From the NCBI GenBank assembly GCA_001557505.1, contig LSAX01000011.1:2108001-2172000 (forward strand): 64,000 nucleotides of DNA, read 5' to 3'. This stretch comes from Reticulascus tulasneorum (Eukaryota; Ascomycota; Sordariomycetes; Glomerellales; Reticulascaceae). This document shows positions 10,917 to 21,691 of this stretch, one piece after another. Each line of letters begins with the position of its first letter. Position 1 is the first letter of the stretch. Below the pieces are notes generated by a model. The model saw only the letters and a program-made list of their open reading frames with translations. It searched no databases and was not told where the DNA came from. Position numbers and translations under genes: made by a program.

Positions 10917-12103
10917 CTATCTAATGACTTGTGTACCCTCTGCCAGTTCAAGCACTTGCCACTGGCAGTCTATGTTCTTGTTGGAGTTGGAGTCTTTCAA
11001 GATTTTGATAATCCGCGCCGCGATCTCATCGAAGTTGCTCGTTGCCAATGCGAGGATGGTTGGCCCCGCCCCAGAGAGGCAAACCCCGAGGAAACCTTCC
11101 TGCGTGCTCGGCGACATCGAGTTGACAATTTCAGTCAGGCCTGGGATCAGCTTCTGTCGGTAGGGCTGGTGAATCTTGTCTTGCATTGCGAGGTGGATCA
11201 GTTCCGGCTCTGGTGGGGACCGGCCTAGAGCAACGGGCAGGAGTGCTATTCGCTGCATGTTGAATGTCTGCAAATGAGGATTTAGCAAGAACAAGCGGGT
11301 CGGAGGGGTATATCTATGATACTAACCACGTCTGCACGAGTATAATTGGGAGGTAAAACCTCACGGGCCAGATGAGTTGGCACTTGAAAGTCTGGGATGA
11401 TGGCCACAGCCTTGATTTCCTTGGCCCATGGGAACTTTATGTGATGGCCAATCCCATGAGGAGGCTTTGGAGGCGTCTCTCCAGTGTCGACACCGCCTGC
11501 TGGCGCTGGGAGAACCTCGCTCAAGGGGATCTCAATTCGCATGACATCTTCTGGCGCGAGTGGTCGTAGATACGTTCCCACAAATCCACCAAACAGAGAA
11601 GCACCAACATTGTCCGGATGTCGCTCTTCAAGAAATTAGCAGTCGGATTCATTCAAGGGTAGCGATATTGCAAACCAACCTATCATCAAGCAAAAGTCGA
11701 ATACCCGGTCCAAGTCAAGGTGGTCAAGATGCCCAACCTCTTTGCCCAGCATCACTCCCGCGACCACGGCAGACCCAGAACTTCCGAGGCCCCGGCCTAG
11801 CGGGATTGGGTTCTTGATATGCACATGCGTCTCCACAGGGAACATGCGCTGATCGTGGCACCGTAGCACATACAGGGCAACACGGGTGATGAGATTGGAA
11901 GACGGGTCTAGGCTAATGTCCGACGTGCCTTCTCCTTGGCCCTCGTATGTTATCCTGCAGTTCAAGGGTTGGTCTGACGTTGGTTGAGAGCGGTCAATGG
12001 TGACGTGCAGCTCGAGGTAGATGGATAGGGCCAGGCCGATGACATCGAATCCGGGGCCGATATTGGCAGAAGAGGAAGGCGTTTTGATAACGAATGACTC
12101 CAT
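10917..12103 (-). CDS. THR1: Homoserine kinase (GHMP kinase), threonine biosynthesis
   Basis: This enzyme phosphorylates homoserine with ATP, the step before threonine synthase. Three exons (11680-12103, 11327-11625, 10917-11267) with introns of 54 and 59 bp give 357 residues, the usual length of fungal Thr1. The N-terminus (SSSANIGPGFDVIGLAL) and the GHMP ATP-binding loop at 101-116 (PLGRGLGSSGSAVVAG) are intact, as is the C-terminal GVCLSGAGPTILAL motif. Splicing restores FCLMI-ERHPDNVGASLFGG and NYTRADV-TFNMQRIALL. Both donors are GT but weak (GTTGGT, GTTAGT). The ATG at 12103 is the first in frame. The gene sits oddly among secreted-protein genes; whether it is the only copy in the genome cannot be told from this window. 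Confidence 0.95.
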
Positions 12104-13288
12104 CTTGAAGCCCAATTAAGATAGCCAGAGACGAGTCGGACCAAAGAATCCTATAAAAGGGCCTTCGAGTACAGTGCCCCCAGGGTCGGAACTCGGACTG
12201 CTCTTAATGCCCGTAAAGTCCCTCAAGGCGGTGAATCCCGCCTCTGAAGGAAGCAAAATGATATGGGCCGGTGACTGGAATCTTTTTAAAGCTTGTTCCC
12301 CGATGACGGAGGCGGCTGTCGGCGGCTGGCTGTGGGTGGGGGTTCAAATGCCCTAGGCTGTGTTTGAATGCGGGGTGGTGGATGGTGCCGTGATTGGCTG
12401 CCTCCTGTTGCTCCGGGGGATCGAGGGCGGACGTACAACTTCACTGGAATACTCTAGATCCGGTCTATCAGGAATCGATATTCAATTCAAGTTATCATAT
12501 CTGATCTGGAACCGAGAGTATTGCGTGTTAAATATCCGTGATAGAGTCCTTGCGGTCGAGGTAAGGGGGGAGCAACTCCGAGCTGCACTGTTGACACCAG
12601 GAGAAAACGATACCTTTTAACTTAAACCATCTCAGCTGTAGAAGGTCCGAGCATATGGCATCATCGCCATTGCCTATCTCATGGGCTTCTAACCTGGGTA
12701 GGATATGGCAATTAACACACGGTTCACCTAATCATACTCTCGCTTGATCTGGGTCTCAGCTCAGCTGATGTCACCGTCAACTGGATATGGTAGATGCACA
12801 AGTAATATACACATTGTAGATATGGGTATAAGTATGACAAGGACGACAATAGAGCTTCTGGGAATAATGTGCACAGATCAAGATGCCTTGGAATGCATAC
12901 CATCTCCTATTCCTGTAAGTTGGATCCAGCTGACTCGTCAAGGCCGCCCTCTCCGCCTTTAGTCGATATTGTCATGATCTTCAAGAACTGGCAGGAGATC
13001 ATGTTCCTTTTTATTAGGCCTTCGAAGCCAGTCTTGTACCTTCATATGCCTGAGCTAGACCTAGCACGCGACCGGCCAATATGGATGAACCGCCCACTTC
13101 ATGCATCTATGGTGAGCTCTCAGCATCGATCGACTATTCAACCCTGTGCGTCTGACATCAGCCACCAAGCCCCATCCTTCGATGGTAAGTGGGCCGTAAA
13201 GACCAGTGCCGCTTTATCACCTGGATATTCAAATACGTACCTAGCTATTCAGGGAATATTGTACGTATTCGCTGGCAGTTAAGGATTA

Positions 13289-13396
13289 TATCGTAGAGTA
13301 TCGAGATATTCAAGTAGCCATTCACGGGAATTTTGTGATGAATATCGTAGAATATCCAGATATTTGAGTAGCTATTCATGAGAATATTATGATGAA
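13289..13396. repeat. 54-bp tandem repeat, two copies
   Basis: Two head-to-tail 54-bp units (13289-13342 and 13343-13396) each begin TATCGTAGA and end GATGAA. They differ at about ten positions, mostly C/T or G/A. Shorter related pieces such as GCTATTCAGGGAATATT occur just upstream (about 13240-13260), and a decayed third copy may follow. The excess of transitions would fit repeat-induced point mutation, but so small a sample does not prove it. Confidence 0.7.
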
Positions 13397-14246
13397 CATA
13401 TTAGTGAGTATATAGCAATAATTAGAATATTTGATAGCCTCTTTCCAACGGAGAGTTCCTGTAACTAGCGAAAATGCATCTGGCATCTTTTTGTCCCACC
13501 AGTTAAGCGGCATGTTTTTAATAACCCACTTGGATGGTCCCTAAACAATTGAGTGGTGGCCGCGTGCAGTCCCCTAGACTCGGTCACTTCGGAGAAGCTC
13601 CACGGCAGCGAATGCGTTGTCACTCGAACCTCAAGGCAACACGAGGGCAATGCCGCCTGATCAACATGCTGTACTGACCAGATGTTGTGTACAGCCAGCA
13701 AGACCTGGTCAAAGATCGTTGCAGACTCCGCCCCCCTCCACAAATAGAGACGGAAATTCAGAGAGAAGCCCCAGTCATAAGCGTGATAGGGAAACTCCCT
13801 GGCTGCTGCAAGCCAGCCGCTGGAGCGACCCACTCAGACCCTGAGAGTGCGGAGAAATATAGGGCGAATGGGGCTAAAAGCGGCAGATGGAAGCCCTGGA
13901 AGGTTGCACTACAGCGGGGCCAACCCTGTAGGACATAGCCACCAATACGAGATTTCTTTGTCGGTTATTCTCCACAGGTAACTTAGATCTTGGATCGGCG
14001 TTCAATACGAGTTGGAATACAAGTGTACGGATCCCACTCCTGCCTGTGACCCATACGGGTTCGGCATTGCTTGTCACTCGGCATGGGAGAATGGACGCTG
14101 GTGGCTGTCCCTAGGACGCAATCCAGCAACAACACGACATGATGCTCTCGCTGGGCCGAAACACCACGTCATGGTTCGTTTACCTTATGTACGAGAAATG
14201 GGCCGTCTCGTGAAGGGGATAGCTTGCTTAGTCGGTCAAGGTCGGA

Positions 14247-14254
14247 TATATAAG
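14247..14254 (+). promoter_or_regulatory. TATA box of the cerato-platanin gene
   Basis: TATATAAG lies 139 bp upstream of the ATG at 14386, a normal distance for a highly expressed fungal secreted-protein gene. The leader between them is pyrimidine- and CA-rich, with CAACC and CACAACC runs before the start. Confidence 0.6.
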
Positions 14255-14385
14255 AGAGCTTTTGGACAGATGTTGGATAGTTCCTAATCATCTTCATCCA
14301 CTTGCCTCTCCAACTCGACGAAACCCAAAGACTTGGCCATTCTTCTATCAATCACCACCCAAACACAACCGTACTTACAGCCAAT

Positions 14386-14907
14386 ATGCAGCTCTCCGGT
14401 CTGTTAAGCATTCTTTCCGTCGTTGCTGCTGCTGCAGCCACTACTGGTATGCATGCCTGCTTCTTCCCGACCGCCTCATAACCCTCTAACCGCTCCCCAG
14501 TCTCCTACGATACCGGGTACGACGATGGCGCCCGATCCCTGACTGCCGTCAGCTGCTCCGACGGGGCCAACGGCCTGATTACCAAGTACGGATGGCAGAC
14601 TCAAGGACAGGCAGCCGGCTTCCCTCACATTGGTGGCGTTCAAGCTGTTACTACTTGGAACTCTCCGAGCGTAAGTCTGCGTTGACCCCCTAGCCGAAGC
14701 AAATCGCTAAAACCGGGACAGTGCGGAACTTGTTGGTCGTTGTCCTACAACGGCAAGACTATCCACGTGCTAGCCGTCGACCATGCTGCCGCTGGGTTCA
14801 ACATTGCCCTCGGAGCCATGAACGACCTCACCAATGGCCAAGCCGTTCACCTGGGCCGAATCGAGGCTACGACCGCCCAGGTCGACATTAAGAACTGTGG
14901 CTTGTAA
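14386..14907 (+). CDS. Cerato-platanin family secreted protein, 138 aa
   Basis: Three exons (14386-14446, 14501-14670, 14722-14907) with introns of 54 and 51 bp encode 138 residues. Because the exons are short, no single long frame reveals the gene. Residues 1-19 are an Ala-rich signal peptide. The mature protein starts [14 protein letters not shown] and has the family's four cysteines (39, 78, 81, 136) in AVSCSDG, SPSCGTCW and KNCGL. Family blocks [26 protein letters not shown] and [12 protein letters not shown] are intact. Cerato-platanins are small beta-barrel proteins of fungal walls and culture fluid; they bind chitin oligomers and are often sensed by plants. A TATA box at 14247 supports strong expression. 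Membership is certain; the role in this species is not known. Confidence 0.95.
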
Positions 14908-15554
14908 GTCACCTACTGACCAGACCACCTTATGTTACGGAACGGTCAAGGACACGAACTGCTCTGGGCGGGCGGTTGTGGCACCTCGGAAGTAAAACTG
15001 GGACACAGCATTGCATGGAACGGCGCTTGTCCAATGAACTCGACAGATTGTGACACTGCATGAATTGGAGCATTTGAACGGTATATAGCATAATGTATGA
15101 AATCATTGGTTCATTTCTGCAGCTTTTTCTGCAGTAGTTAAGATGCGAAAGTTCCGAGTCCATGCCATTTAAAGGTTGTGACACAAGGACATTGTTCACG
15201 AGCAAACCATGCGACGCAAAAACAGCAGAAATCAGTCGAATGCCGAGGAGAGGGAGTACACATCGCCAGGTAACAAGGCCCACGCGATTCAATGACCAGA
15301 ACACAGTTTGAAACCAGTATGAACAGTGCAAAAACTACCTTGAAATATGACAGTAGCTCGCCGGTTCGCATCTGTCCATTACTATATAGTATACATCTCA
15401 CATGAAAGCCGGATTTCAGAGTTAGACCCCAAACAAATCGCTTCAAGATCGGGGATATCATGACAGCCGTGTCAAATTCGTCAGGAACGAATATCCCTGT
15501 GGTCTTACACCTCAACGGACACCAGCATCAAGGGCATCCAAATAATAAATCACA
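14908..15554. other. Convergent 3' region
   Basis: A 650-bp region between cerato-platanin (plus) and the flavin monooxygenase (minus), holding both 3' ends. Frames at 14930-15515 on minus look random and lie where 3' UTR is expected. Confidence 0.35.
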
Positions 15555-17236
15555 TCACATATGAGCAATCTCAGCTTTCGAAAACTCGTTCTTCCCCGCA
15601 GCGATCCTCAATACGGTCCCCTGGGCCAGTTCCTCCTTACTTCCATGCCCGACTAGCCTCCACTGCGCGCTAACAGGTATGCCAAAGTACACAGCGTTGA
15701 GCACCTTCCACGCTTGCCAAGGGCTCCCGCTAGTGAAGACCTTGGCCAGCAGTCGTGCGAAGCTGGGATTGGCACCTAGCGGCGACAGCAGGTCGTCGAT
15801 GTACGAGATCAACTTGACCGTGTATATGTGCCGTTGTGAGTGGATGAGGTGTTTCGCCTGCCAGGCCCGCCGTGTATTGATTTCCTGGAGCATCTGTTCC
15901 CGGGACGGACGAGGAATACGGCCGCTGAGCATGGCGGAGACGAAGCGGGCTTGGGCTTCAATTGTTGGAGGGGCCGGCCCGTGGAGTTCGATCTTGCCTA
16001 AAACGAAGAGGTTGTCGTACCACGGAGATACGCAGAGCTTGTAGAGATCGGCCGCGGGGGCCGGGGCCTCGTGGCTTTTGACGGCATCGTCGGGTAAGTA
16101 CGGGAAGTCGGTCGGCTCATAACCAGTACAGGAGATGATCACGTCGGCTTCTAAAGTCTCGCCGTTGGAGAGTAAAACTCCATTCTTCGTGAATGCTTCG
16201 ACCCCCGTTCTCTGGATTGAGAAGACGCCGGTTCGCAGCTTCTCGGTGAAATCGCCGCGCACGGCGGGATTCTGTTCGAAAAACTTGTGATCGGGGTGGA
16301 GTTCCTTAGGAGGCACACCTTCGACGATGTAAAAGAACTTGGTCAGAATCCACTGCTCAAACGCCGAGGACACCCACATCTGGGTTGCGCGATCTATTGC
16401 CACGGGATTAGCTGGACGGTTCAAAGGGCCGACTTGACTGGCACGTCATCTTACTGTCCCAAGCCTCGGCGGGCTTGCCCAGCACAAAACGAGGCAGGAT
16501 CCAGGCTCCTCTCCGGGACACCACGGTGAGCTCTTTTGCATGAGGGCCGACTTCGCAGACGATATCGGCGGCGCTGCTTCCCAGTCCGATGACGACTACT
16601 CGTTTCCCCTCAAACTGGCCCGGCGTGCGGTAGTAATGGCTATGAAGGAACTGTCCAGCGAAGAGGTCCTTGTCCTTGAAGTCGGGTATGACGGGCGTCG
16701 CGTTCGCACCGGTTCCGCATATTACAGCGTCAAAAAGTAGACTCTCAGCCTCGGCGCCCTTGGTCTGGATACGCACAGTCCATCCAGCTTCCTTGCCAGG
16801 CACGCAACTCAGAACGCTGGTGTCGAAGCGGACCCATTTCTTCAGATTGAAATGCTCAGCATAGTCGTCGAGATACTGCAGCATGGATCGATGACTAAAA
16901 TAATCACCCAGACGCGCCGGGTCCATGGGGTAATCAGTAAAGCTGGTCGTGTCGCGGCATGAGTTGAGGATGCATCCCTGATACATGGATGAGTACGTGT
17001 CCGCATCAGGATTAGGCGTGTATCGCCATTGGCCGCCGACGTCAGCACCTTTCTCGAAGGCTTGGACCTCGAGGCCCTCTGCAAGACATTCTTTGATGGC
17101 GGCAAGACCGCTTACGCCTGTAGATGATCAGTACGGGTGAGATGAGATGATTGGGCGCTCAAGGGGGTGAGACGCGGCTATCCGTCTTACCTGCGCCAAT
17201 AATGGCCACCCGCTTCTTGGGCTGTATGCCGTCCAT
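15555..17236 (-). CDS. Flavin-dependent monooxygenase (FMO-like), 521 aa
   Basis: A class B flavin monooxygenase of the FMO family, which uses FAD and NADPH to oxygenate small substrates. Three exons (17191-17236, 16455-17117, 15555-16411) with introns of 73 and 43 bp give 521 residues. The FAD-binding GxGxxG is Gly14/16/19 (IIGAGVSGLAA), and its first Gly codons are split by intron 1. The FMO signature FxGxxxHxxxY is F168, G170, H174, Y178. The NADPH loop is VIGLGSSAAD at 191-200. A later ISCTGYEPTDFPYL block matches the conserved (F)ATGY region. The second intron is only 43 bp, but donor GTAAGA, acceptor CCAG and phase all fit. It is the first of three oxidative genes on the minus strand. 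The substrate is unknown; xenobiotic or secondary-metabolite oxidation are both possible. Confidence 0.9.
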
Positions 17237-18589
17237 TGCTCTATCTGACTTTTCAAAATTATCACGATGGAATATGCTCGCGAATTGAGGAGAGGAGAGA
17301 ATAAGAATTCCGAGAAGAGTCGTAAACAGGAAATCTAACCTGATTTTAAAATGTAGGAGGATCCGGGCCCCTCCCCCTCAATTAGTAGTTAATTATGCAG
17401 CTAAATATGTACAGGGCCAGCGGAGGGCAAAAATAGAGACGTATCATAGGGGGCCAAAACTAGTCCGCCCTCCTGCAACACCGGTATAATGATACCTGTA
17501 CTGAGGCACGTCCAGGGCCCTGGATCCCGTGTCAGCCGCTAATTATCCGGTAGGAACGTAAGGTAGGTAGTCGGCACGTTTTGAGCACTAGTTAGTTAAC
17601 AGAAACTTGCTCCAAATCTCACTGCCTGACATGGGGCGGGTGTTAGTGCCAGTGTGCTGTGCTGCTCGTCTTCTGGTGATAGGACTGTTCGTACCCATGA
17701 TCATGGATGCCCATACGATGCAGTAGTACATTTGGCTAGCTTGGGTCAGACGTAGAAATTACAAATTGCTCAATATTACCTGAATATGCTAATACTACTT
17801 ACCTACTTCAGTGAAGCAGTCTCGATCCAGTGGGAGGAATACGGCACGGAGTATGCAATAGACGGGAGCATCATCATCTTCCTGCCTCCGATCCCCCATG
17901 TCTCTCTCCTTCTCTGCTTGTCGCATTCGCATGCCGGAACTCCGCGGGATGATGACGAGTGAAACGGGCGTTTTGGTGCACAACGGTTTCTTTTCGACGA
18001 TGGGCTTCTAGGCGAATCAGCGGATTCCGTCATGGTCGTATTTACGTAGTAGGCAGGCCAGATGGATCGGCGTAATTTCCGCAATCCATCCCCTAGACTT
18101 GATGGATCAAGCCGTAGGTACACTTATGTATTGCAATGCCGGCCGCGACTACTTCCATAAAATGCATTCCCTGCAGTCAAATTGCAACCGTCGGTTGGCA
18201 CAAAGTACCCCGGTCCAACGGCGCGGGATACGCCTAGCCCACTCCCAAGTGCCAGGCCCAGACCTTCTACGAATATTATTTCAGACGGCGGAGCTAACAT
18301 GCGGTGGAGAGTGGTGAGATCCGAGACTAGCGACTCGCATCCGCATCCGCACCCGCATTCGCATTTACTGGCCCGGATCCCGACGACAAAGCTCTGGATC
18401 ATCGATAATGCGAGCGCATGGTTGCCGACATGTTTCGAATCCAACAAAAGGAGACTGAGACAAGATTCATGGGCAAAACGGGGATAAGCGGGAGTCATGG
18501 GCTGGACGGTTTAAAAGTGATTGTCTATATGAAACTGTTTACTCTTCACTTCTTCGATTTCCGGTGGTCTCCTTCATGGAATCGACATA
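17237..18589. other. Intergenic region, FMO promoter and ABM 3' side
   Basis: This 1.35-kb region is AT-rich near 17380-17600 and 17750-17810. A short degenerate GCATCC-type hexamer run lies at about 18338-18365. Frames on either strand (for example 18124-18498 minus) have repetitive or random composition and no family likeness. Confidence 0.4.
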
Positions 18590-19040
18590 TCATCTCGTGA
18601 ACCCGCCACGAGATTCTACAAACATCACTTTGGGCGGCCCAACGTATAAGCCTGCCCGTACAGCCTTCCCCTGAAGCGCTTTGAAGTCCGGGTTCCAAGC
18701 ATGAGCCTCAAAGGCTGCCTTGTCGGCATATCTAGGGTCATGTGTTAGCATGTTTCGTCATGTGATCTCTTCCAATCAGCCTACACTTCATGAACAATAA
18801 CGTTCGGATGGCCCTGTGTCACCTCAGTCCAGAGCCTGACTGAGAGGGTCCTTGGCTCGTTTCTCTGCATCCACTCGCCAACTTCATAGAGGGATCGCAG
18901 CACCTAGTCCTCTGGTCAGTATATGCCATCTTTTGGTAGCAGGGTGTGGTCAAACGAACCGCATCTAATCTCCCCGGTGTGGGATATAGAGTGAGGTAGA
19001 CCTCGAGGGGCGCGTTGTCGGGGACCGTAATTCCGGCCAT
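18590..19040 (-). CDS. Small ABM-type (dimeric alpha-beta barrel) monooxygenase-like protein, 113 aa
   Basis: Three exons (18960-19040, 18785-18903, 18590-18731) with introns of 56 and 53 bp encode 113 residues. The spliced protein has the layout of antibiotic-biosynthesis-monooxygenase (ABM) proteins: a first strand LEVYLTLYPTPGRLDAV, a helix, a strand ending RTLSVRLWTEV, then VIVHEVYADKAAFEAH and a short helix NPDFKALQGKAV. The VHEVYADKAAFEAH block is the best family signature and is itself rebuilt by the second splice (HEV-YADK). Family members are cofactor-free oxygenases or decarboxylases, often in polyketide pathways. It lies between the FMO and multicopper oxidase genes on the same strand, which suggests a shared pathway. 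Exon joins are by eye. Confidence 0.75.
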
Positions 19041-19791
19041 CCTCCCGACTCGTTGTCTAGGAGCGCAAGACTGGGCAATTTACGAATGGACCGAAGGAGG
19101 TTGAGAGCTGGGAGTTGGGCTGCCGCCAAAGGATTCGGGTGGGTATGACAGCTAAATATGCCATGGTTCAAACGCCAATCTCCTACATGTTCATGAGCTG
19201 GCAAAGATACGCCCATCGGTGACGCTCTTCCCCGCTTCTCATCTTAAGTTCCTATAGCACAATTCGGAAGGATCTAGCCGCCCGGTCGTCATGTGTATCC
19301 GTTCTCTATGTGCCAAGTCCGATGTTGGAGATGAGAGGTACAAACAAACCTAGGTGAAAACGCGCATTCCGTAAAAAAGGCGGAAAGTTTCCCCGATCTG
19401 GACAAAAAGTGGCCGAAATGGCTGATTAGTCAGGTGGTTCGTCGTCGGGTTTCACGGCTCAGATGCCTTCAAGAAGGAGATGTCGGCCTTAACTCGCGTG
19501 AGAGGTGTGCATACCGGGGTCTGGAGCGAGATTCGCCATTTACAAGCTCTTTGCGGCTGGTCGGCCATATTCACGAAAGGTCTTGGCGGAGTACGCAAGT
19601 GGCTATTTTATCAACAAAAATTGATGTAAGTAATTACGAATAGCCAGACTGAGCGGCTGCTATCTAAGTGTCTAACGTACCGTACAGGTAAACACGCACA
19701 AGTCCTCAAGATCGAGAGTATTTGGGGCATCGTCCTCCCGATGAGCCTTTTTTCCTACTATTACCACTACCACCACTATCACCGCTACTCC
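19041..19791. other. Intergenic region between ABM and multicopper oxidase genes
   Basis: These 750 bp hold the ABM promoter and the 3' end of the multicopper oxidase. A short run of TACYAC triplets lies at about 19758-19788, directly after the oxidase stop. No gene is seen. Confidence 0.4.
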
Positions 19792-21691
19792 TCATTGGTA
19801 GATCAAATACTCTGCCGGTACGGTTGGCCAGTAATCGACGCCATCTTGAATGATCATGGCCATACCTCCCATCATATGGTTCTGGATATGGCAATGCAGT
19901 AACCACGCGCCGGGATTTGTCACATGATATCTTGCAACCATCCAGGCCGGTTCGGCAAGGGCAGATGGTGTCGCAAACCCATCCCGTCGTGGCGGATCAA
20001 CAAGATTGAAAGCCTCGGGTACGGCAAGAATGGCCTCCTCGACGGACGACCACTTCCATGCACCGGTTCCGGATCCGATCTTATACATCTTGTTGCCGTG
20101 CTTGTGAATCGGGTGCGGCGGCATGGGGAAGATATTGGCCATGAAGACAAGGTCGACCCAGGTACCATTAAGGGTTGATATTGTGACGTTATCCATGAGG
20201 AAAGGGTCAGGCTTGAATAGTAGAGGTTCGTCGGCCTCAAAAGCCCCCGGCTGGAGGAGTGTGTCGTTGAGCGCCCAGAGGTACGAAGCCCCAGCGATCT
20301 TCATTTCGAGCTTGAAAAGCTTATCAGACTTTTGGGCAACCGGTGCCGGCGGGTAGGGCTTTGCGACTGCCTCGTTGAACACCACAACTTGTGGGGATGT
20401 TGGAATCCCGTTGTCTAATGTCCAAGGCACGGAGGGCTTGATCTCCACCTCCTGGCCCTCTTCACGCAGGGCCAAGGTGGCATACCCTGACAGAAGTTGC
20501 GGCGCAGAGAGAGCACCCACCCGTATGTTGAAGTCGCCAGCCTTTTCAATTTTGATGAGGACTGAGTATCGGTCACCGTTGGTGATGGGGATGGCGTGAA
20601 CCTCTTGCGGTATGATGTATTCACCATCCATTGCGTATACCCACATGGAGTGCTCGTCGATAGAGAACATGGCCGTGATGAAGTTGAAAGTACCAACGAT
20701 GTCGAGGGCTACCCACTTCTCCTTCTGGCAGGATTTCTTTGTAAATTTGACAACTTCCTTGCCTCCATCAGATGGCTTGCATCCATCGAAACTACCTGGC
20801 GGGAGGGCACTTATGTTTGTTGGGCTTCCTCCGCCGACGGCGGCCAAGAGCACCGGAGGGAAACATCTGTTTCAAATTAGCATTGGTCTGCTGGTGAGGG
20901 CCAAAGTACCACCCACGCTTTGTCAGTCATGGTGCTGTTGACTAGCCCAAGGAGACCTTTCTGCTCTGGGCTCAATAGAGATTCGATCTCCTCGGGGCTC
21001 CGGCACAGCGCACTTCCCTTCCCGTTGAAAAGCACGGCATCGTAGCATGGCAACTCCATGCCAGCAGCAACTGCCGTTTCCCAAACTTCGCTTGAGATCA
21101 TGTGCCGGTGATCAGCAAGAACTAGCGGCTTGACCTTCTTTTCCGCCGATTCCATCGCGTGGATGGTATAGGGGTCGCTAGAGATCAAGCTGAATGGCTT
21201 CGTTCTCTCCTTGGCTGGGTGAATTACGATCGGGCCGTACATGCCGTCTTCGATTTGACCCCTGGAGTGAGCATGGTAAAAGTAGCTTCCGTAGTTTGTT
21301 GCCGTCCACTTGTATTCGAAACTTCGACCAGGTCGAATTGATCGTTGGCTGAGACCGGGAACACCATCCGACCATGGCGTGAGGTGCATCTCGATGCCTA
21401 TCATCATGAGTTTGGCTTCGGGAACACAGCTTCAGAAGACTTACCATGAAAGTGCACAGTTGTGTTGAAGGGTAGCTTGTTGTGAACCTTGACAACCACA
21501 TCCTGTCCCTCCTTGATATCCAACGTCGGCCCTGGGGATTGACCATTCACTAATATCATGTCTCGGACGTGTCCATCAGGGGCAGATTTCTCCCATGTCA
21601 GGGTCAAGTCAAACCGACGTGTGTTTCCATTAGCGGCCGTCAGCCTCAACGCCAATGCTAGAGTGAGAAGGATATAAGGAAAGAATGCCAT
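19792..21691 (-). CDS. Secreted multicopper oxidase (laccase/Abr1-like), 600 aa
   Basis: Three exons (21445-21691, 20917-21397, 19792-20866) with introns of 47 and 50 bp give 600 residues. Residues 1-20 form a signal peptide. All copper-site blocks are present: H80/H82 (VHFHGIEMH), H124/H126 (YFYHAHSRG), HPIHKHG near 500, and HCHIQNH at 567-573 with Cys568. The residue ten after Cys568 is Met578, a type-1 axial Met. The first site reads HFHG rather than the usual HWHG. The overall pattern, including the DKACFPP segment rebuilt by splice 2, resembles fungal pigment multicopper oxidases of the Abr1 type more than classical laccases. It probably oxidises phenols or coupled aromatics outside the cell. 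A TATATAA box lies about 100 bp upstream. It is the third oxidative gene of this strand block. Confidence 0.92.

Larger units (their letters stand above)
12104..14385. other. Intergenic region with AT-rich degenerate repeats
   Basis: A 2.3-kb region between homoserine kinase (minus) and cerato-platanin (plus), so it carries both promoters. A CTATAAAAGG box at 12151-12160 is oriented for plus-strand transcription, away from homoserine kinase. About 13200-13440 is AT-rich and contains a 54-bp tandem repeat with more degenerate copies beside it. No credible coding frame is seen. Confidence 0.4.

Noticed and set aside
12151..12160. CTATAAAAGG box near the homoserine kinase start
   Set aside because: It points along the plus strand, away from homoserine kinase, and no plausible gene follows it.
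14930..15515. Minus-strand frames of 125-133 codons
   Set aside because: They sit between convergent stops, overlap in two frames and have no recognisable content.
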